This document shows, piece by piece, positions 34,681 to 43,745 of a stretch of 64,000 nucleotides of DNA; within the stretch, counting starts at the first letter, position 1, and each line of letters starts with the position of its first letter. Both the position numbers and the translations under genes were made by a program. The notes under the pieces are model-generated. The model made no database searches, was not told where the DNA came from, and saw only the letters and a list, made by a program, of their open reading frames with translations. This DNA is from SIG78 sp036677805 (lineage in GTDB: Bacteria; Verrucomicrobiota; Lentisphaeria; Victivallales; Victivallaceae), in assembly GCA_036677805.1 (NCBI GenBank), contig JAVBVS010000023.1:1-64000 (forward strand), read 5' to 3'.

Positions 34681-37600
34681 TTAGAGTTTGGCGCCGTTCG
34701 GACGCGGAGCATCCGGAGCTTTGTCGGCATTGAGTTTCAGATCGACCAGAAGTTCGAGTTCGCCGCTGAAGCCTTCTTCTCCGGAACTGGCCGGACGGAA
34801 CGGCGATGCGGCGTCTTTTCCCTGATAAACGAATGGAACCGGGGCGTCCGGGACGCCGTCGGCCTTGATTTTCATCCGCAGCGCCCCGTCCCGGTCGGCG
34901 AAATCGAATTGCGCCGAGGTGCAGCGCATGGCCCGCAGCACCGCCAGCGTGAAGGCCTGGTAATTGGGGTCGCCCACCTTGACTACATAACGTTCGAGCG
35001 CGCCGAATTTGAGCAGTTCGCCCGACGGCGTTTTGAAGCCGAGGGAAGAGTCGCCGAAGTTCAGGGTGCCGTCGGCATATTTGGCGTTGACCGTACCGGA
35101 AACGACCGCGCCGCCCTCCATCGCGTCAATGCCGAGGTTGGTCAGGAAAGGGGCCAGCGGCATCTGCGATACCGCCAGCATCAGCGGAACTTCATTCTGC
35201 CCGGCGGTCTGGAAGCGCACCGGGGCCGTCAGTCGGAGATTGCCGCCGCCGGAGGACCCTTCCCAGGCGGAAACGGATACTTCATGGCCGGCGTTGAAGG
35301 TCAGTTGGAACCGGTTGTCCCGGAATTCCCAGTTTTTCCATTTGAAACGTTTGGCCGTCAGCGGCACATCCGGCCGCGAAATCAGACCGATAAGGTCATG
35401 GAACTCCACCGTCGCCGCCGCGCCTTCAAGCAGGCCGTTGCCCAGCATCCAGTCGCTGTCGGTCGCGCTGACCGTACCGGTGGCGGCGGCGGTTTCGAAA
35501 TCGCTTTTCAGCACACCGTGAAGACTGAACTTCCCGGCCGTGATCACCGCCGGACAATCGGAATACCAATTGCTCAGGTCCAGCGGACCGGCCAGACTAG
35601 CGGGCGCGAGATCGAAGGCCAGCTCGAGCTGCGGATTGCGCGGCGGCAATGCGATATGCGTTTCCAGTTTGACTTTGCCGTCCTGCAATCTGGGAGAGGT
35701 CAGTTCGCCGGTCCCGGCGATTCCTTCGTCATTCTGGGTCAGCACGGCCTCGAGGGCGCCTTCATTCTGTCCGCCGAGTGTGATCCGGCCGACGGTGAGG
35801 CGACCGGAAGCGTCCGGTTTCGTTCCGGCCGGAGTTTTGCCGATCCGCCAGGGCAGGTCGAGGGTAACAGCGCCGGCGTCAAGCCGGGCGAAGGTGGCGG
35901 AAACGCTGCCGTCGACCAGCCGCAGATGGCCGGTGGCGCCCGCTCCGGCATCGTGCTCGCCTTCCAGTTCGAACTGCGGCGCCAGAAGCGAAAATTGCGG
36001 CGTGATCAAGGTGGCATTGCCGGCGGTCAGCGCGGTTTGGAAAAGCGGCCGTTGCGGATTGCGGAAGGCGAAGTGGCCTTTCAGCGTTTCACTGCCGAGA
36101 TGCATGGTCTGATAACTCCACGAGGGATGCGCCAGGTCGAGTTCGGCCTGAAAATCCAGAAATTTTCCGTCGCTGCCCTGTCGGCAATGGAGCCTGGCCT
36201 GCGAACCGGCGAAATTGCCCGATCCCGCCGGTCCCCGAACCCGGAATGCTTCGGCATTGAGTTCGCAGGCGAACTGGTCGGTGTCGGGTTCCCGGCGGAT
36301 CTGCCAGCTGCTGTTCTGAAAATCGCCCTGCCAGTTTTTCCACACCGGCTTGAACGCGGCGGCCGAAAACTTGAATTCGTCGGGGAGGGCGGTAAAGCTT
36401 TCTCCGGCCAGTTCGAGCTTGCCGTCGACGGCGCTCCAGGGTTGACCCAGAATTCGGACATCGCCCTGACTGAATTCAAAATTGCCGCGCCAGGATTGCG
36501 CCCGGTCATTGTCGGGATGAATCAGATGGAGCTGCGGACGGGTAAAATTCCAGTCGCCGCTTCGGATCGATCGGGCGGAAAAGTGCAGTTCCGCATTGTC
36601 CGGCTTGGCGGCGGAGGTGAAGACGCCGGCGCCGCGCAGTTCCGGCGTCGCGAGCTGCAACGCCAGATCGCCGCGCCGGAAAATGGCATCGTCGGTTTTG
36701 AAATCGCAAGACTGGATTGTCCAGCGCGGACCGTCGATCCGGCGCGTGGCGACGATCTCGCTCTGGAACTTGCTGCTGTCGAGTTTGAATTGCGGCGTAA
36801 GCAGCGCGTAGCTTTGCGCCCGGGCAATCAGATAGAAGTCGTACTGACCGGCTTCGGACATGCGAACGTTGAGTTCACCGGCTGGATTGCGCAAATCCAG
36901 CTGTCCCCGCGGCGTATCGCAGACCAGCTTGTCGAAGTTGAATTCAAACGTGTCGCCCGAACCGGAACGGCCTTCGCCGAACCGCCAGTTGGCGCGCAGT
37001 TCGCCCCGGTCGCTGCGCCAGCTTCCGGTGCTGTTTTTCAGTTCAAGACCCTTGAATTTCAATTGGGCGACCAGACTGCCGCGTTCGGCGACGCCTTCCC
37101 CGGAAAGCGTGAAGTTTTCCGCATTCAGCGCCAGCTGGCTTCCGGCTTCGCCGGCCACCACCCAGTTTTCCGGCGCCGCTTCGCCGCCGGCGGTTTCGCA
37201 ACGCCAGGCTCCGGTCTGCCAATCGACGCTGCCGGTGAACTGCCGGACAACGGGATAAATATTTTTGCCTGCAAATCCGAAGCGCCGGTTGGTCATGTGA
37301 ACCAGGGCCGGACCAAAATCGATCCGGCCGGAGAAGCGACTGATGGAGGACTTTTCATGATACTCCAGTTGCCACTCCTGAATTTTCAGCGGCACCGGCG
37401 ATTGCAGCGGCAGTTCCGGAATCTTGAATTCCAATTTCCCGGGAGTACCGGAAAGATTGAATGTCACCGGCGTTTCGGGCTGAAATTTGAGCCGGCCCCA
37501 TTCCAGCGTCCCGTCGCGCAATGTTCCGGCATAGCGCAGGTGAGAAACTTTGAGCGCCGGAAATTCGAGGCGAAAACTGCCGGTGCCGGAGATGCTGCCG

Positions 37601-38313
37601 CTGCGGAACAATGCGGCCAGCGGCACCGGCGCGCCGGAACGCAACAGAAATTCCTGAAGAAAGAGGATTCCCAGTTCGTTTTGAATATTGAATACGATTT
37701 CGCCTTTGCCGCGGTCGAGGCGGGCTTCCCATTCTCCGGTGCGGCCGTCCGCGGCCTGCCAGTTGCCGCTGAACAGGAAGCAGCCGGCTTCCGCTTCCCG
37801 GCGCACTTGAATGCGGCAGGCGAACGGCTGATCCGCCCGCCCCGGAGTCGTGATGGCGGCGTCGAGCAGCAGCGGGATGGCGCTGCCGTCGGGTCCCGGC
37901 GGCAATTCGGTCAGCGCGGTGATGAAATCCGCCGCGGGATACCCGTTGACGAGCAGTTGCGCATCGCGCATCTCCAGATTCATCCGCGGCTTGAGCAAAC
38001 GCAGTTCGCGGAAGCGGGGGACGCCGAAATTGCGCTCCGCGGGATAATCGAAAATCAGTACGGCATTGGGCGCGGCCAGCAGCGGCCGGGTGCCGTCTCC
38101 GATGGAGAGCTGTTCGACTTCAATGCGGTTGTAGTTGCCCGATTTGATGCCGCCCACCCGGAAATGGCTCTGGTTGCGCTCCAGCCAGCGGGGAAATTCA
38201 TTCTGCCGGAGATGGCGGGGCAGCAGGTAGAAAAATGCCAGCAGGCCGAATCCGGCCAGCAGCACCATCGCCACGCCGCCGGTCAACAGCCACAGTTTTC
38301 GTTTGCTCATCAT
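34681..38313 (-). CDS. YdbH/AsmA-like envelope lipid-transport protein
   Basis: A 1210-residue protein with one N-terminal membrane helix (residues about 8-28) and a very long, repetitive beta-rich body, as in AsmA-like bridge proteins. The C-terminal 200 residues match the YdbH family: NLGIDAMEGGAVVSGTVNAK, then a KTPSGELLKFGALE segment, a DFADRDGALRMKIKADG strand pair and a short LELLVDLKL end. E. coli YdbH takes part in phospholipid movement between inner and outer membranes, so a similar role at the Lentisphaerota outer membrane is inferred. The start is firm (GGAGG nine bases before ATG 38313). It sits between a formyltransferase and der on the same strand. Confidence 0.82.
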   Translation of the reverse strand: MMSKRKLWLLTGGVAMVLLAGFGLLAFFYLLPRHLRQNEFPRWLERNQSHFRVGGIKSGNYNRIEVEQLSIGDGTRPLLAAPNAVLIFDYPAERNFGVPRFRELRLLKPRMNLEMRDAQLLVNGYPAADFITALTELPPGPDGSAIPLLLDAAITTPGRADQPFACRIQVRREAEAGCFLFSGNWQAADGRTGEWEARLDRGKGEIVFNIQNELGILFLQEFLLRSGAPVPLAALFRSGSISGTGSFRLEFPALKVSHLRYAGTLRDGTLEWGRLKFQPETPVTFNLSGTPGKLEFKIPELPLQSPVPLKIQEWQLEYHEKSSISRFSGRIDFGPALVHMTNRRFGFAGKNIYPVVRQFTGSVDWQTGAWRCETAGGEAAPENWVVAGEAGSQLALNAENFTLSGEGVAERGSLVAQLKFKGLELKNSTGSWRSDRGELRANWRFGEGRSGSGDTFEFNFDKLVCDTPRGQLDLRNPAGELNVRMSEAGQYDFYLIARAQSYALLTPQFKLDSSKFQSEIVATRRIDGPRWTIQSCDFKTDDAIFRRGDLALQLATPELRGAGVFTSAAKPDNAELHFSARSIRSGDWNFTRPQLHLIHPDNDRAQSWRGNFEFSQGDVRILGQPWSAVDGKLELAGESFTALPDEFKFSAAAFKPVWKNWQGDFQNSSWQIRREPDTDQFACELNAEAFRVRGPAGSGNFAGSQARLHCRQGSDGKFLDFQAELDLAHPSWSYQTMHLGSETLKGHFAFRNPQRPLFQTALTAGNATLITPQFSLLAPQFELEGEHDAGAGATGHLRLVDGSVSATFARLDAGAVTLDLPWRIGKTPAGTKPDASGRLTVGRITLGGQNEGALEAVLTQNDEGIAGTGELTSPRLQDGKVKLETHIALPPRNPQLELAFDLAPASLAGPLDLSNWYSDCPAVITAGKFSLHGVLKSDFETAAATGTVSATDSDWMLGNGLLEGAAATVEFHDLIGLISRPDVPLTAKRFKWKNWEFRDNRFQLTFNAGHEVSVSAWEGSSGGGNLRLTAPVRFQTAGQNEVPLMLAVSQMPLAPFLTNLGIDAMEGGAVVSGTVNAKYADGTLNFGDSSLGFKTPSGELLKFGALERYVVKVGDPNYQAFTLAVLRAMRCTSAQFDFADRDGALRMKIKADGVPDAPVPFVYQGKDAASPFRPASSGEEGFSGELELLVDLKLNADKAPDAPRPNGAKL

Positions 38314-38335
38314 GGGTTCTTGCCTCCGGAAAAAA

Positions 38336-39238
38336 TCATTGCCGGCTTCTTGCATATCCGTCGTCGCCATATTCCAGCACCCCCGCGGACCGGAAGGGTT
38401 CCGATTCCAAACGGCGGTAAAACAGTTCATCGCCCCGGCGCGCAAACCGCCGCAGCGCAAAATCCCGCACCACCCGGGGAAACAGACGGTAATCGCCGAA
38501 TTGCTTCAGCCGCTCCTGCTCGCTTCGGGCAAACGCGAACAGTTCGTCGCCCCAACCTCCGGCGGGCCGCCGCGGCGGCCGCGCCGCCTGAATGGCGCGC
38601 AGCATTGCCGGCGTCCGTCCGGCCCATTCGACCGGTACCGGAGCGGAAATTCCGAGCAGGAGTCCGTTGTCCATGTCGCCGCCGCTTCCGGTATAGGGCG
38701 ACGCCAGGATGACGCTGGAGCGCAGCGCCGGAAATCCGGCCAGCAGCGCCGTTTCGATCGGCTTGGTATGCAATCCGACCAGCATCCGCCGGCCGGCATC
38801 GTCAACCACGCTCAGGTCGCCCGGGTGAATATTCAGACAGGGCAGATCGGCGGCAATGTTGCACAACGATTCAAATCCCGCCAGTACGCCGAAATCGAGT
38901 TGGAATGGCAGCAGCAGCCGGCGCAGTTCATCGGTCCAGCGCAGCCGGAGCTCGCGTCCCGCAACAGTGGCGAGCGAAGTTGAAGCCGCTCCATGGCTGC
39001 GATAAAATTCCCGGATGTCCAGCGCCGCCACCGGAAGATCGAAGCGCCGGCCGATTTCACTGGCGCGGGACCGCTCCGGCGCATCGGTGACCAAGGCCAC
39101 CGGCCGCGCGGCGGCGCGTACTTCGGGATCTTCCAGCAGATGTTCGGCATTGGAGCCGCTGCCGGAGAGAAATATGGCAAATCGCGCCGGCCGGGATTGC
39201 GGCAGCGAACCAAGAAACACCGTAATCTCGGAAACCAT
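38336..39238 (-). CDS. PurN-like formyltransferase with C-terminal extension
   Basis: A 300-residue protein. Residues 18-200 resemble phosphoribosylglycinamide formyltransferase (PurN), which adds a formyl group from 10-formyl-tetrahydrofolate in purine synthesis. The phosphate loop is IFLSGSGSNAEHLL, and the catalytic Asn/His motif is CLNIHPGDLS, followed by a His in VGLHTKPIE. E. coli PurN is only about 210 residues; the extra 90-100 residues here (about 205-300) are Arg-rich with no family I recognise. It may be a purine enzyme or a formyltransferase for another amine. It is the first gene of a likely operon with the YdbH-like protein and der. Confidence 0.75.
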   Translation of the reverse strand: MVSEITVFLGSLPQSRPARFAIFLSGSGSNAEHLLEDPEVRAAARPVALVTDAPERSRASEIGRRFDLPVAALDIREFYRSHGAASTSLATVAGRELRLRWTDELRRLLLPFQLDFGVLAGFESLCNIAADLPCLNIHPGDLSVVDDAGRRMLVGLHTKPIETALLAGFPALRSSVILASPYTGSGGDMDNGLLLGISAPVPVEWAGRTPAMLRAIQAARPPRRPAGGWGDELFAFARSEQERLKQFGDYRLFPRVVRDFALRRFARRGDELFYRRLESEPFRSAGVLEYGDDGYARSRQ

Positions 39239-39400
39239 GCTGAATTTTCAACTTTCAGGGAACGCAATGAAAAAAATCGACTGTCTATTTAAAATGACGT
39301 AAAAAATCAAATCTGCAAGTTTTTTTCCGAAAAAAGCCCGGATTGACTTTGGGTTGAACGGAAAATTCGTAAAAAATGATCAAGTTTCTTGGTTTTTGAC

Positions 39401-39429
39401 TTGCACCGGACGGATCGACTGGTTATATT
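39401..39429 (+). promoter_or_regulatory. Sigma-70-type promoter
   Basis: TTGCAC (39401-39406), a 17-base spacer and TATATT (39424-39429) lie 57 bases upstream of the ATG at 39486. Confidence 0.62.
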
Positions 39430-39485
39430 TAATATCAATACGAATTTGGCCATATAGATTTTCACATAAAACAAAGAGGTGCACT

Positions 39486-40187
39486 ATGCGTATTGGCGGC
39501 GGATTCGGTAAATTGGCGTCGGTGCTGGCGTGCGGCGTTTTTGCAATGTCGGCGATGGCGGGGTTCTGGGACTGGACGCGACCGTTTCAGGGGCCGGAAC
39601 GTTATGTGACCACGCTGGTGATCACCGGAAATTACAAGCGTCCGCTGGCGCTGGCGCAGTTGATTCGCGTCGAAAGCCGCCAGCCTTATCTGCTGGTCCC
39701 GGCGGTGGAATCCGGCAATAAGGAAGTATTCTTCTGCCCGGCCAATGAACGGACTCCGGCGATGAAACTGCGTGATGCCGATATCAGCCGTTTCGTTCGT
39801 CTGCTCAACCCCGACCGGGTGATTGTGCTCGGGGATGAACGTTATGTCGCGTCGCAGTATATGCCGGTGCTTGACGGCCGGATTCCGGTGATCCGGATCG
39901 ACTCCGACAATTGGGAAAACAATGCGGCGACGCTGGGCACGATGCTCAATCTGAACAATCTGCGGGCCGACTATGCGGAGATCAGCCGCCAGCTCGAACC
40001 CAATGCGTTGTACAAGCCGCTTCCGGCCAAGCCGGCCGCTGCGCCCGCCGAGGCTGAAACGGTGGAATCGGTGCCCGCGCCCAAGGCGGCTCCGGATGCT
40101 CCGGCCGTGCCCGAAGTTCCCGCGGTTCCGGCCACGCCCGATCCGGCCGCCGGCGAAGTGACTCCGGCGGCTGACGCCGCCAAGTAA
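39486..40187 (+). CDS. Secreted protein with Pro/Ala-rich tail
   Basis: A 233-residue exported protein of no family I recognise. Residues 1-24 are a signal peptide (ending AMSAMAG). The middle (30-175) is an alpha/beta domain with strands such as YVTTLVITGNYKRPLALAQL, RVIVLGDERYV and IPVIRIDSDNW, compatible with a cell-wall-binding-repeat-type or flavodoxin-like fold. Residues 180-233 are a low-complexity Ala/Pro/Glu tail. The start is chosen for the AAAGAGGTG ribosome site and signal peptide. It shares a transcript direction with the ABC permease downstream, with a hairpin between them. Confidence 0.72.
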   Translation: MRIGGGFGKLASVLACGVFAMSAMAGFWDWTRPFQGPERYVTTLVITGNYKRPLALAQLIRVESRQPYLLVPAVESGNKEVFFCPANERTPAMKLRDADISRFVRLLNPDRVIVLGDERYVASQYMPVLDGRIPVIRIDSDNWENNAATLGTMLNLNNLRADYAEISRQLEPNALYKPLPAKPAAAPAEAETVESVPAPKAAPDAPAVPEVPAVPATPDPAAGEVTPAADAAK

Positions 40188-40202
40188 CCAGAGCGCTCAT
40201 TT

Positions 40203-40229
40203 CCGGCCCCGGACCTCCGGGGCCGGTTT
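40203..40229 (+). terminator. GC-rich hairpin with short T run (weak terminator)
   Basis: CCGGCCCCGG (40203-40212) pairs with CCGGGGCCGG (40217-40226), loop of four, followed only by TTTC. It may terminate partially and let some transcription reach the ABC permease gene. Confidence 0.6.
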
Positions 40230-40248
40230 CATCAATACCGGGACAGCC

Positions 40249-41202
40249 ATGCTGAATTTTTTCAAGATTGCCGCCAACACATTCAAGGAGTCGGTACGCG
40301 AGCCGATTTTCGCCATTCTGTTGATGTGCGCCGTGCTGCTGATCGGGAATTTCCCGTTCGTTGCGATCTTTGTCTTCTACGACCAGGTCAAACTGGTGGT
40401 GGACAGTTCCATGGCGACGACGATGCTGTTCGGACTTTTTGCCGCGGTTTTATGTTCCAGCCATACGGTTTCCCGGGAAATGCGCGACGGGACGGTGCTG
40501 CTGCTCTTTTCCAAACCGGTCTTTCGCTGGAATTTCATTCTGGCCAAGATCGCCGGGATCATGGTGGCGTCGCTGCTCTTCGTGCTGGTGTGCAACGCCG
40601 TTTCGGTGGTGGCGCTCTACATTGCCATCGATCCGTTCCGGGTGGATTTCAAGCTCTATTATTTCTTCCTGACGCTGCTGGCGCTGGGGGCGGTCGGCGG
40701 CATGGCGATGAACTTTGCCCGGTCAAGCTCGTTTCCGGCGGTGATGACGCTGTTTCTGGCCGTGTCGATGCCGCTGCTGGCGCTCGGGACGATGTTGGTC
40801 AAGAAGGCTCCGCCCGAAATCGTGCTCAGTGATTTCCTGCTGGCCGTCACCTTGCTTTTCTTTGCGGTGGCCGCAATGGCGACTTTGACGGTAGTGTTCG
40901 CCACCCGGCTGGATATGGTTTCGAATCTATGTGTATCGACCGTGTTGTTTGTGCTGGGATTGATGTCCAATTACCTCTTTCAGCCGGCCGCGGATACCTT
41001 CAGTCCGTTCGCCTCGCTGATTTATGCGCTGGTGCCGAACTGGCAGATGTTCTGGCTGGCCGATGCGCTGGCCGCCCGGAAGGCCATTCCGCTGAGTTAT
41101 CTGGGTTGGGCCGGGCTTTATGTGGTGTTGTATATCGGTTTGTGTTCGCTGTGGGCGGTGCTGGTGTTTCAGGACAAGGAGATCGCCAAGGACACGCGTT
41201 GA
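40249..41202 (+). CDS. ABC-2-type transporter permease
   Basis: A 317-residue integral membrane protein with six to eight helices, of the ABC-2/NosY-like permease type. The N-terminus (LNFFKIAANTFKESVREPIF) is typical of this group, in which an amphipathic helix precedes the first membrane segment, and the loop SHTVSREMRDGTVLLLFSKP is the conserved coupling region. No ATP-binding subunit gene is present in the window, so the partner must be encoded elsewhere. The product may export a lipid, polysaccharide or peptide; this cannot be told. It ends at a good terminator. Confidence 0.85.
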   Translation: MLNFFKIAANTFKESVREPIFAILLMCAVLLIGNFPFVAIFVFYDQVKLVVDSSMATTMLFGLFAAVLCSSHTVSREMRDGTVLLLFSKPVFRWNFILAKIAGIMVASLLFVLVCNAVSVVALYIAIDPFRVDFKLYYFFLTLLALGAVGGMAMNFARSSSFPAVMTLFLAVSMPLLALGTMLVKKAPPEIVLSDFLLAVTLLFFAVAAMATLTVVFATRLDMVSNLCVSTVLFVLGLMSNYLFQPAADTFSPFASLIYALVPNWQMFWLADALAARKAIPLSYLGWAGLYVVLYIGLCSLWAVLVFQDKEIAKDTR

Positions 41203-41230
41203 TTTGCGGCAAGGCATGACGATAGCCGAT

Positions 41231-41266
41231 CCGCCGGAGCGCAGAAAGCGTGCCGGCGGTTTTTTT
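41231..41266 (+). terminator. Intrinsic terminator after the ABC permease
   Basis: CCGCCGG (41231-41237) pairs with CCGGCGG (41253-41259) and is followed by seven T residues. Confidence 0.88.
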
Positions 41267-41300
41267 CTGCTCAAATTGCTGGAAATCGGGTGACGGATAC

Positions 41301-41328
41301 TTGACATTTTACAAAATTCGATTATACT
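41301..41328 (+). promoter_or_regulatory. Near-consensus sigma-70 promoter
   Basis: TTGACA (41301-41306), a 16-base spacer and TATACT (41323-41328). A second TATACT follows at 41334-41339. It drives the secreted-protein gene starting at 41416. Confidence 0.8.
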
Positions 41329-41415
41329 TGTTTTATACTTTGTGCGGGGATGAGGTGCCGGATCGTGCTTGCGGGGGCGGCATGATTTTTTTACTGAACG
41401 CAGAGGTGTATGCCG

Positions 41416-42660
41416 ATGAATTGGAATGCGTGGAGTCTGATAGCGCTGGCCGCGATCCTGCCTTGGAACGGTATTGCGGAGCCGCAGTCGATTGTCGACC
41501 GGAATAAAGTCGAACAGGGACTGGTGATCTGCAATGAGTACTCCTATGTGGCCGTCATGAATCCGTCGAGGAATGACGGTAAATTCGGCGCCCGTGATTT
41601 TCGAATCATGCCGTTGACCCGGTCCGATCAATCCCGTACGCTGGATGAAAATGAAGCCATGTTCCGGTTCCTGCTCAGGGCCGATTGTCAGGTTTTCGGC
41701 ATGGTCGGGAAGAACCGGCGGACGCTGGCGGGCAACGGCGAATGGAGTCTGAAGCCCGCAGGCGATTCGGGGGTGGCAATGGCGCGGACTTTCGGCCCCG
41801 AAAACCAGGGGGTTGCAGTTACGGTTGACATGGTTTTGGACCGGCGGCGTTCGACTTTGGATTGGGTGGTGAAATTTGTCAATCGCGGGGAGAAGGAATA
41901 TATTGTTGATTTCCTGCCCACGGCGTATACTCTGATTCAGGAATTGCGCCCGTTGCGGCTGGTTTTGCCGCGCATGGTGGTGCGTTATCAGATCGGCGGC
42001 AAGGTCGAATTCTGGCGCAATGAACTCACGGTGCTGGACAACGACTACGAGAAATACTGGTGGCGGAAAGCGGCCGAGGATGTCAAGCCGAATTATATCC
42101 AGAACCTTTATCTCGAAAAAATCGAATTCAACCATCCCAGGATTCTTCCGCCGCAATCGTTCGGTCTGGTGGAGCTGCGGGGCAATGCGGCGCTGATTTT
42201 TGAATTCCCGGAGGACGTGAAGATGGGGACGCTGGAATTGCGCTGGCAAAAGGATATTGCCCAGATGACGCCGATGATCGAGACGGTGCTGAAGCCGGGA
42301 GAAAACCGGGAAATCAAATTCCGGACAATCATGGTGCGCGGGCTGGAGCGATATGACAACATTGAGGACGGCTGGGTATTTGCCTACCTGCCGATCGGAG
42401 ACACCCTGCGCATGGTCAGCGCGCCGTTGGCGCCGACCGACCGGATTTCGGTAAACCTCAATCTGAACGATCAGCGGGGTACCAGTCTGATCAACCAGCG
42501 CAGCGAAATGGCGGCGATGAATCCTTTTCGCCCCGGCGTTCTCGCCTATCGGACGACGGTTCCCTTTGTTGCGGGAGAACGTTATCCGGTCAAAATGGTG
42601 CTGAACCTGGTCAAGGACAACTCCCGGCTGCTGGAAGTCGCGGGTGAAGTAGCGCCTTAA
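41416..42660 (+). CDS. Secreted protein of unknown function
   Basis: About 414 residues. Residues 1-20 look like a signal peptide (MNWNAWSLIALAAILPWNGI). The remainder is beta-rich and soluble, with no motif I recognise; the middle has LDWVVKFVNRGEKEYIVDFLP, which resembles galactose-mutarotase-like or alpha-macroglobulin-like beta sandwiches only in general pattern. ATG 41416 is chosen because AGAGG lies nine bases ahead; ATG 41410 is too close. It is transcribed alone from a near-consensus promoter and ends 10 bases from the convergent comF gene. Confidence 0.7.
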   Translation: MNWNAWSLIALAAILPWNGIAEPQSIVDRNKVEQGLVICNEYSYVAVMNPSRNDGKFGARDFRIMPLTRSDQSRTLDENEAMFRFLLRADCQVFGMVGKNRRTLAGNGEWSLKPAGDSGVAMARTFGPENQGVAVTVDMVLDRRRSTLDWVVKFVNRGEKEYIVDFLPTAYTLIQELRPLRLVLPRMVVRYQIGGKVEFWRNELTVLDNDYEKYWWRKAAEDVKPNYIQNLYLEKIEFNHPRILPPQSFGLVELRGNAALIFEFPEDVKMGTLELRWQKDIAQMTPMIETVLKPGENREIKFRTIMVRGLERYDNIEDGWVFAYLPIGDTLRMVSAPLAPTDRISVNLNLNDQRGTSLINQRSEMAAMNPFRPGVLAYRTTVPFVAGERYPVKMVLNLVKDNSRLLEVAGEVAP

Positions 42661-42670
42661 GCGGGGGCAT

Positions 42671-43387
42671 TCAACGCCGGGCGACGACGAAGACATTGAC
42701 CTCCGCCGCCCCCGCATCCAACAGCGCCCGGGCGGCGGCATGGAGCGTGGCTCCGGTGGTGAGTACGTCATCGATCAGCAGAATCCTCTTGCCTGCAATC
42801 GCATCCGGCGGTTTGACCCGGAACGCTCCGGACAGGTTCTTCAACCGTTCGGCCCGGGGCAGGGTCGCCTGACGCCGGGTGGGGCGGACTCGCCGCAATG
42901 GCGTCCGGCAGGGAATGGCAAGTCTTTTGCCGAGCATTCGGGCCAGCAGTTCCGACTGGTTGTAGCCGCGGAGCCATTGGCGGCGGTAGTGCAGCGGTAC
43001 GGGCACGATCAGCTCCGACCGCGCAAACGCCGGTTCGTTCAACAAGGGCGCTGCGAGATCGCCCAGGGCTCGGGCCATCACCGTGGCGCCGCCGAATTTG
43101 AGGCGGTAGATTGCGGTTTCTGCGCTGTCGCGCATCGCCAGCAACGCCATGGCCCGGCGCCACGGCCGTGGCGGCATATGGAGGCATTTTTCGCATAACT
43201 CCAATACTCCGTTCAGCTCCCCTCCGCATCCGGGACAGCGCCGACCGTGCAGAAACGGCAAGTCCTTGAGGCAGCTTGGACAGAACCCGTTGATTTCATG
43301 CGGCATGGCGTTTGCCTCTCCGCACAGCGGGCAGGGGAATTCGATGAAATATTGCAGCAGCTGATTGAAAAGTTTTGAAAACGGCAT
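42671..43387 (-). CDS. ComF-family phosphoribosyltransferase-like protein
   Basis: A 238-residue ComF/GntX-type protein. The N-terminal zinc-binding part has CPLC, CPSC, CPGC and CEKC pairs (residues about 19-75), and the C-terminal phosphoribosyltransferase domain has the PRPP loop ILLIDDVLTTGATL plus VPVPLHYRRQWLRGYNQSE. In competent bacteria ComF supports uptake and processing of single-stranded DNA; the protein is widespread outside them. ATG 43387 directly follows the T run of a terminator, and no ribosome site is present in the usual place, so translation must start on read-through transcript or nearly leaderless mRNA. An open frame continues upstream but overlaps the small gene antisense to its reading. 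Confidence 0.88.
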   Translation of the reverse strand: MPFSKLFNQLLQYFIEFPCPLCGEANAMPHEINGFCPSCLKDLPFLHGRRCPGCGGELNGVLELCEKCLHMPPRPWRRAMALLAMRDSAETAIYRLKFGGATVMARALGDLAAPLLNEPAFARSELIVPVPLHYRRQWLRGYNQSELLARMLGKRLAIPCRTPLRRVRPTRRQATLPRAERLKNLSGAFRVKPPDAIAGKRILLIDDVLTTGATLHAAARALLDAGAAEVNVFVVARR

Positions 43388-43410
43388 AAAAAAACCCGGA
43401 AGAATCCGGG
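43388..43410 (-). terminator. Intrinsic terminator of the 36-residue protein gene
   Basis: On the minus strand CCCGGA and TCCGGG (43395-43410, loop TTCT) are followed by seven T residues (43388-43394), immediately next to the comF start codon. Confidence 0.88.
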
Positions 43411-43451
43411 CTTTTCCACCGGGCTGGCCCGGAGTGTCTGATTGCGGACGC

Positions 43452-43562
43452 TTACTTGCGCTTGGCGCCGCCTTTGATCTGCGCCGCCACCCGCGCTTTG
43501 CAGCGGGAGAGATAGGATTTCCGACGACGACGCTTGACGACTTTGTTGAGCTGCTGGCCCAT
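43452..43562 (-). CDS. 36-residue highly basic protein
   Basis: A small open frame of 36 codons, beginning MGQQLNKVVKRRRRKSYLSR and ending GGAKRK, with 16 Lys/Arg residues. GAGGTT is placed properly ahead of the ATG and a strong intrinsic terminator follows 42 bases after the stop, so it is a genuine monocistronic gene. I recall similar short proteins in the Planctomycetota-Verrucomicrobiota-Lentisphaerota group, resembling short ribosomal proteins, but cannot name a family. RNA or ribosome binding is inferred from the charge. Confidence 0.75.
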   Translation of the reverse strand: MGQQLNKVVKRRRRKSYLSRCKARVAAQIKGGAKRK

Positions 43563-43745
43563 GTTTTAACCTCGATGTTGTGTTCCAAAAGCAATACAAT
43601 GAAAATGGATCAGACTTTAATGTAACTCCGGGAGCGAATTTTTCAAATAAAAGTGACAAGTTTCTCCTGAAAAAACTTTATTTTTCATGATTTCGGCAGT
43701 AAATTTCCATAATGACAATTTTGCAATGGATCGACGAGGGGTTTT

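Noticed and set aside
34522..38712. A 1396-codon open frame on the plus strand opposite the YdbH-like and PurN-like genes
   Set aside because: It is low-complexity Arg/Gly/Gln-rich noise with no signal peptide, family motif or ribosome site. The minus-strand genes there have clear domains and starts; high GC and codon bias keep the antisense frame open.
40249..41202. Assignment of a complete ABC exporter operon
   Set aside because: No ATP-binding protein gene is adjacent or elsewhere in the window; only the permease can be supported.
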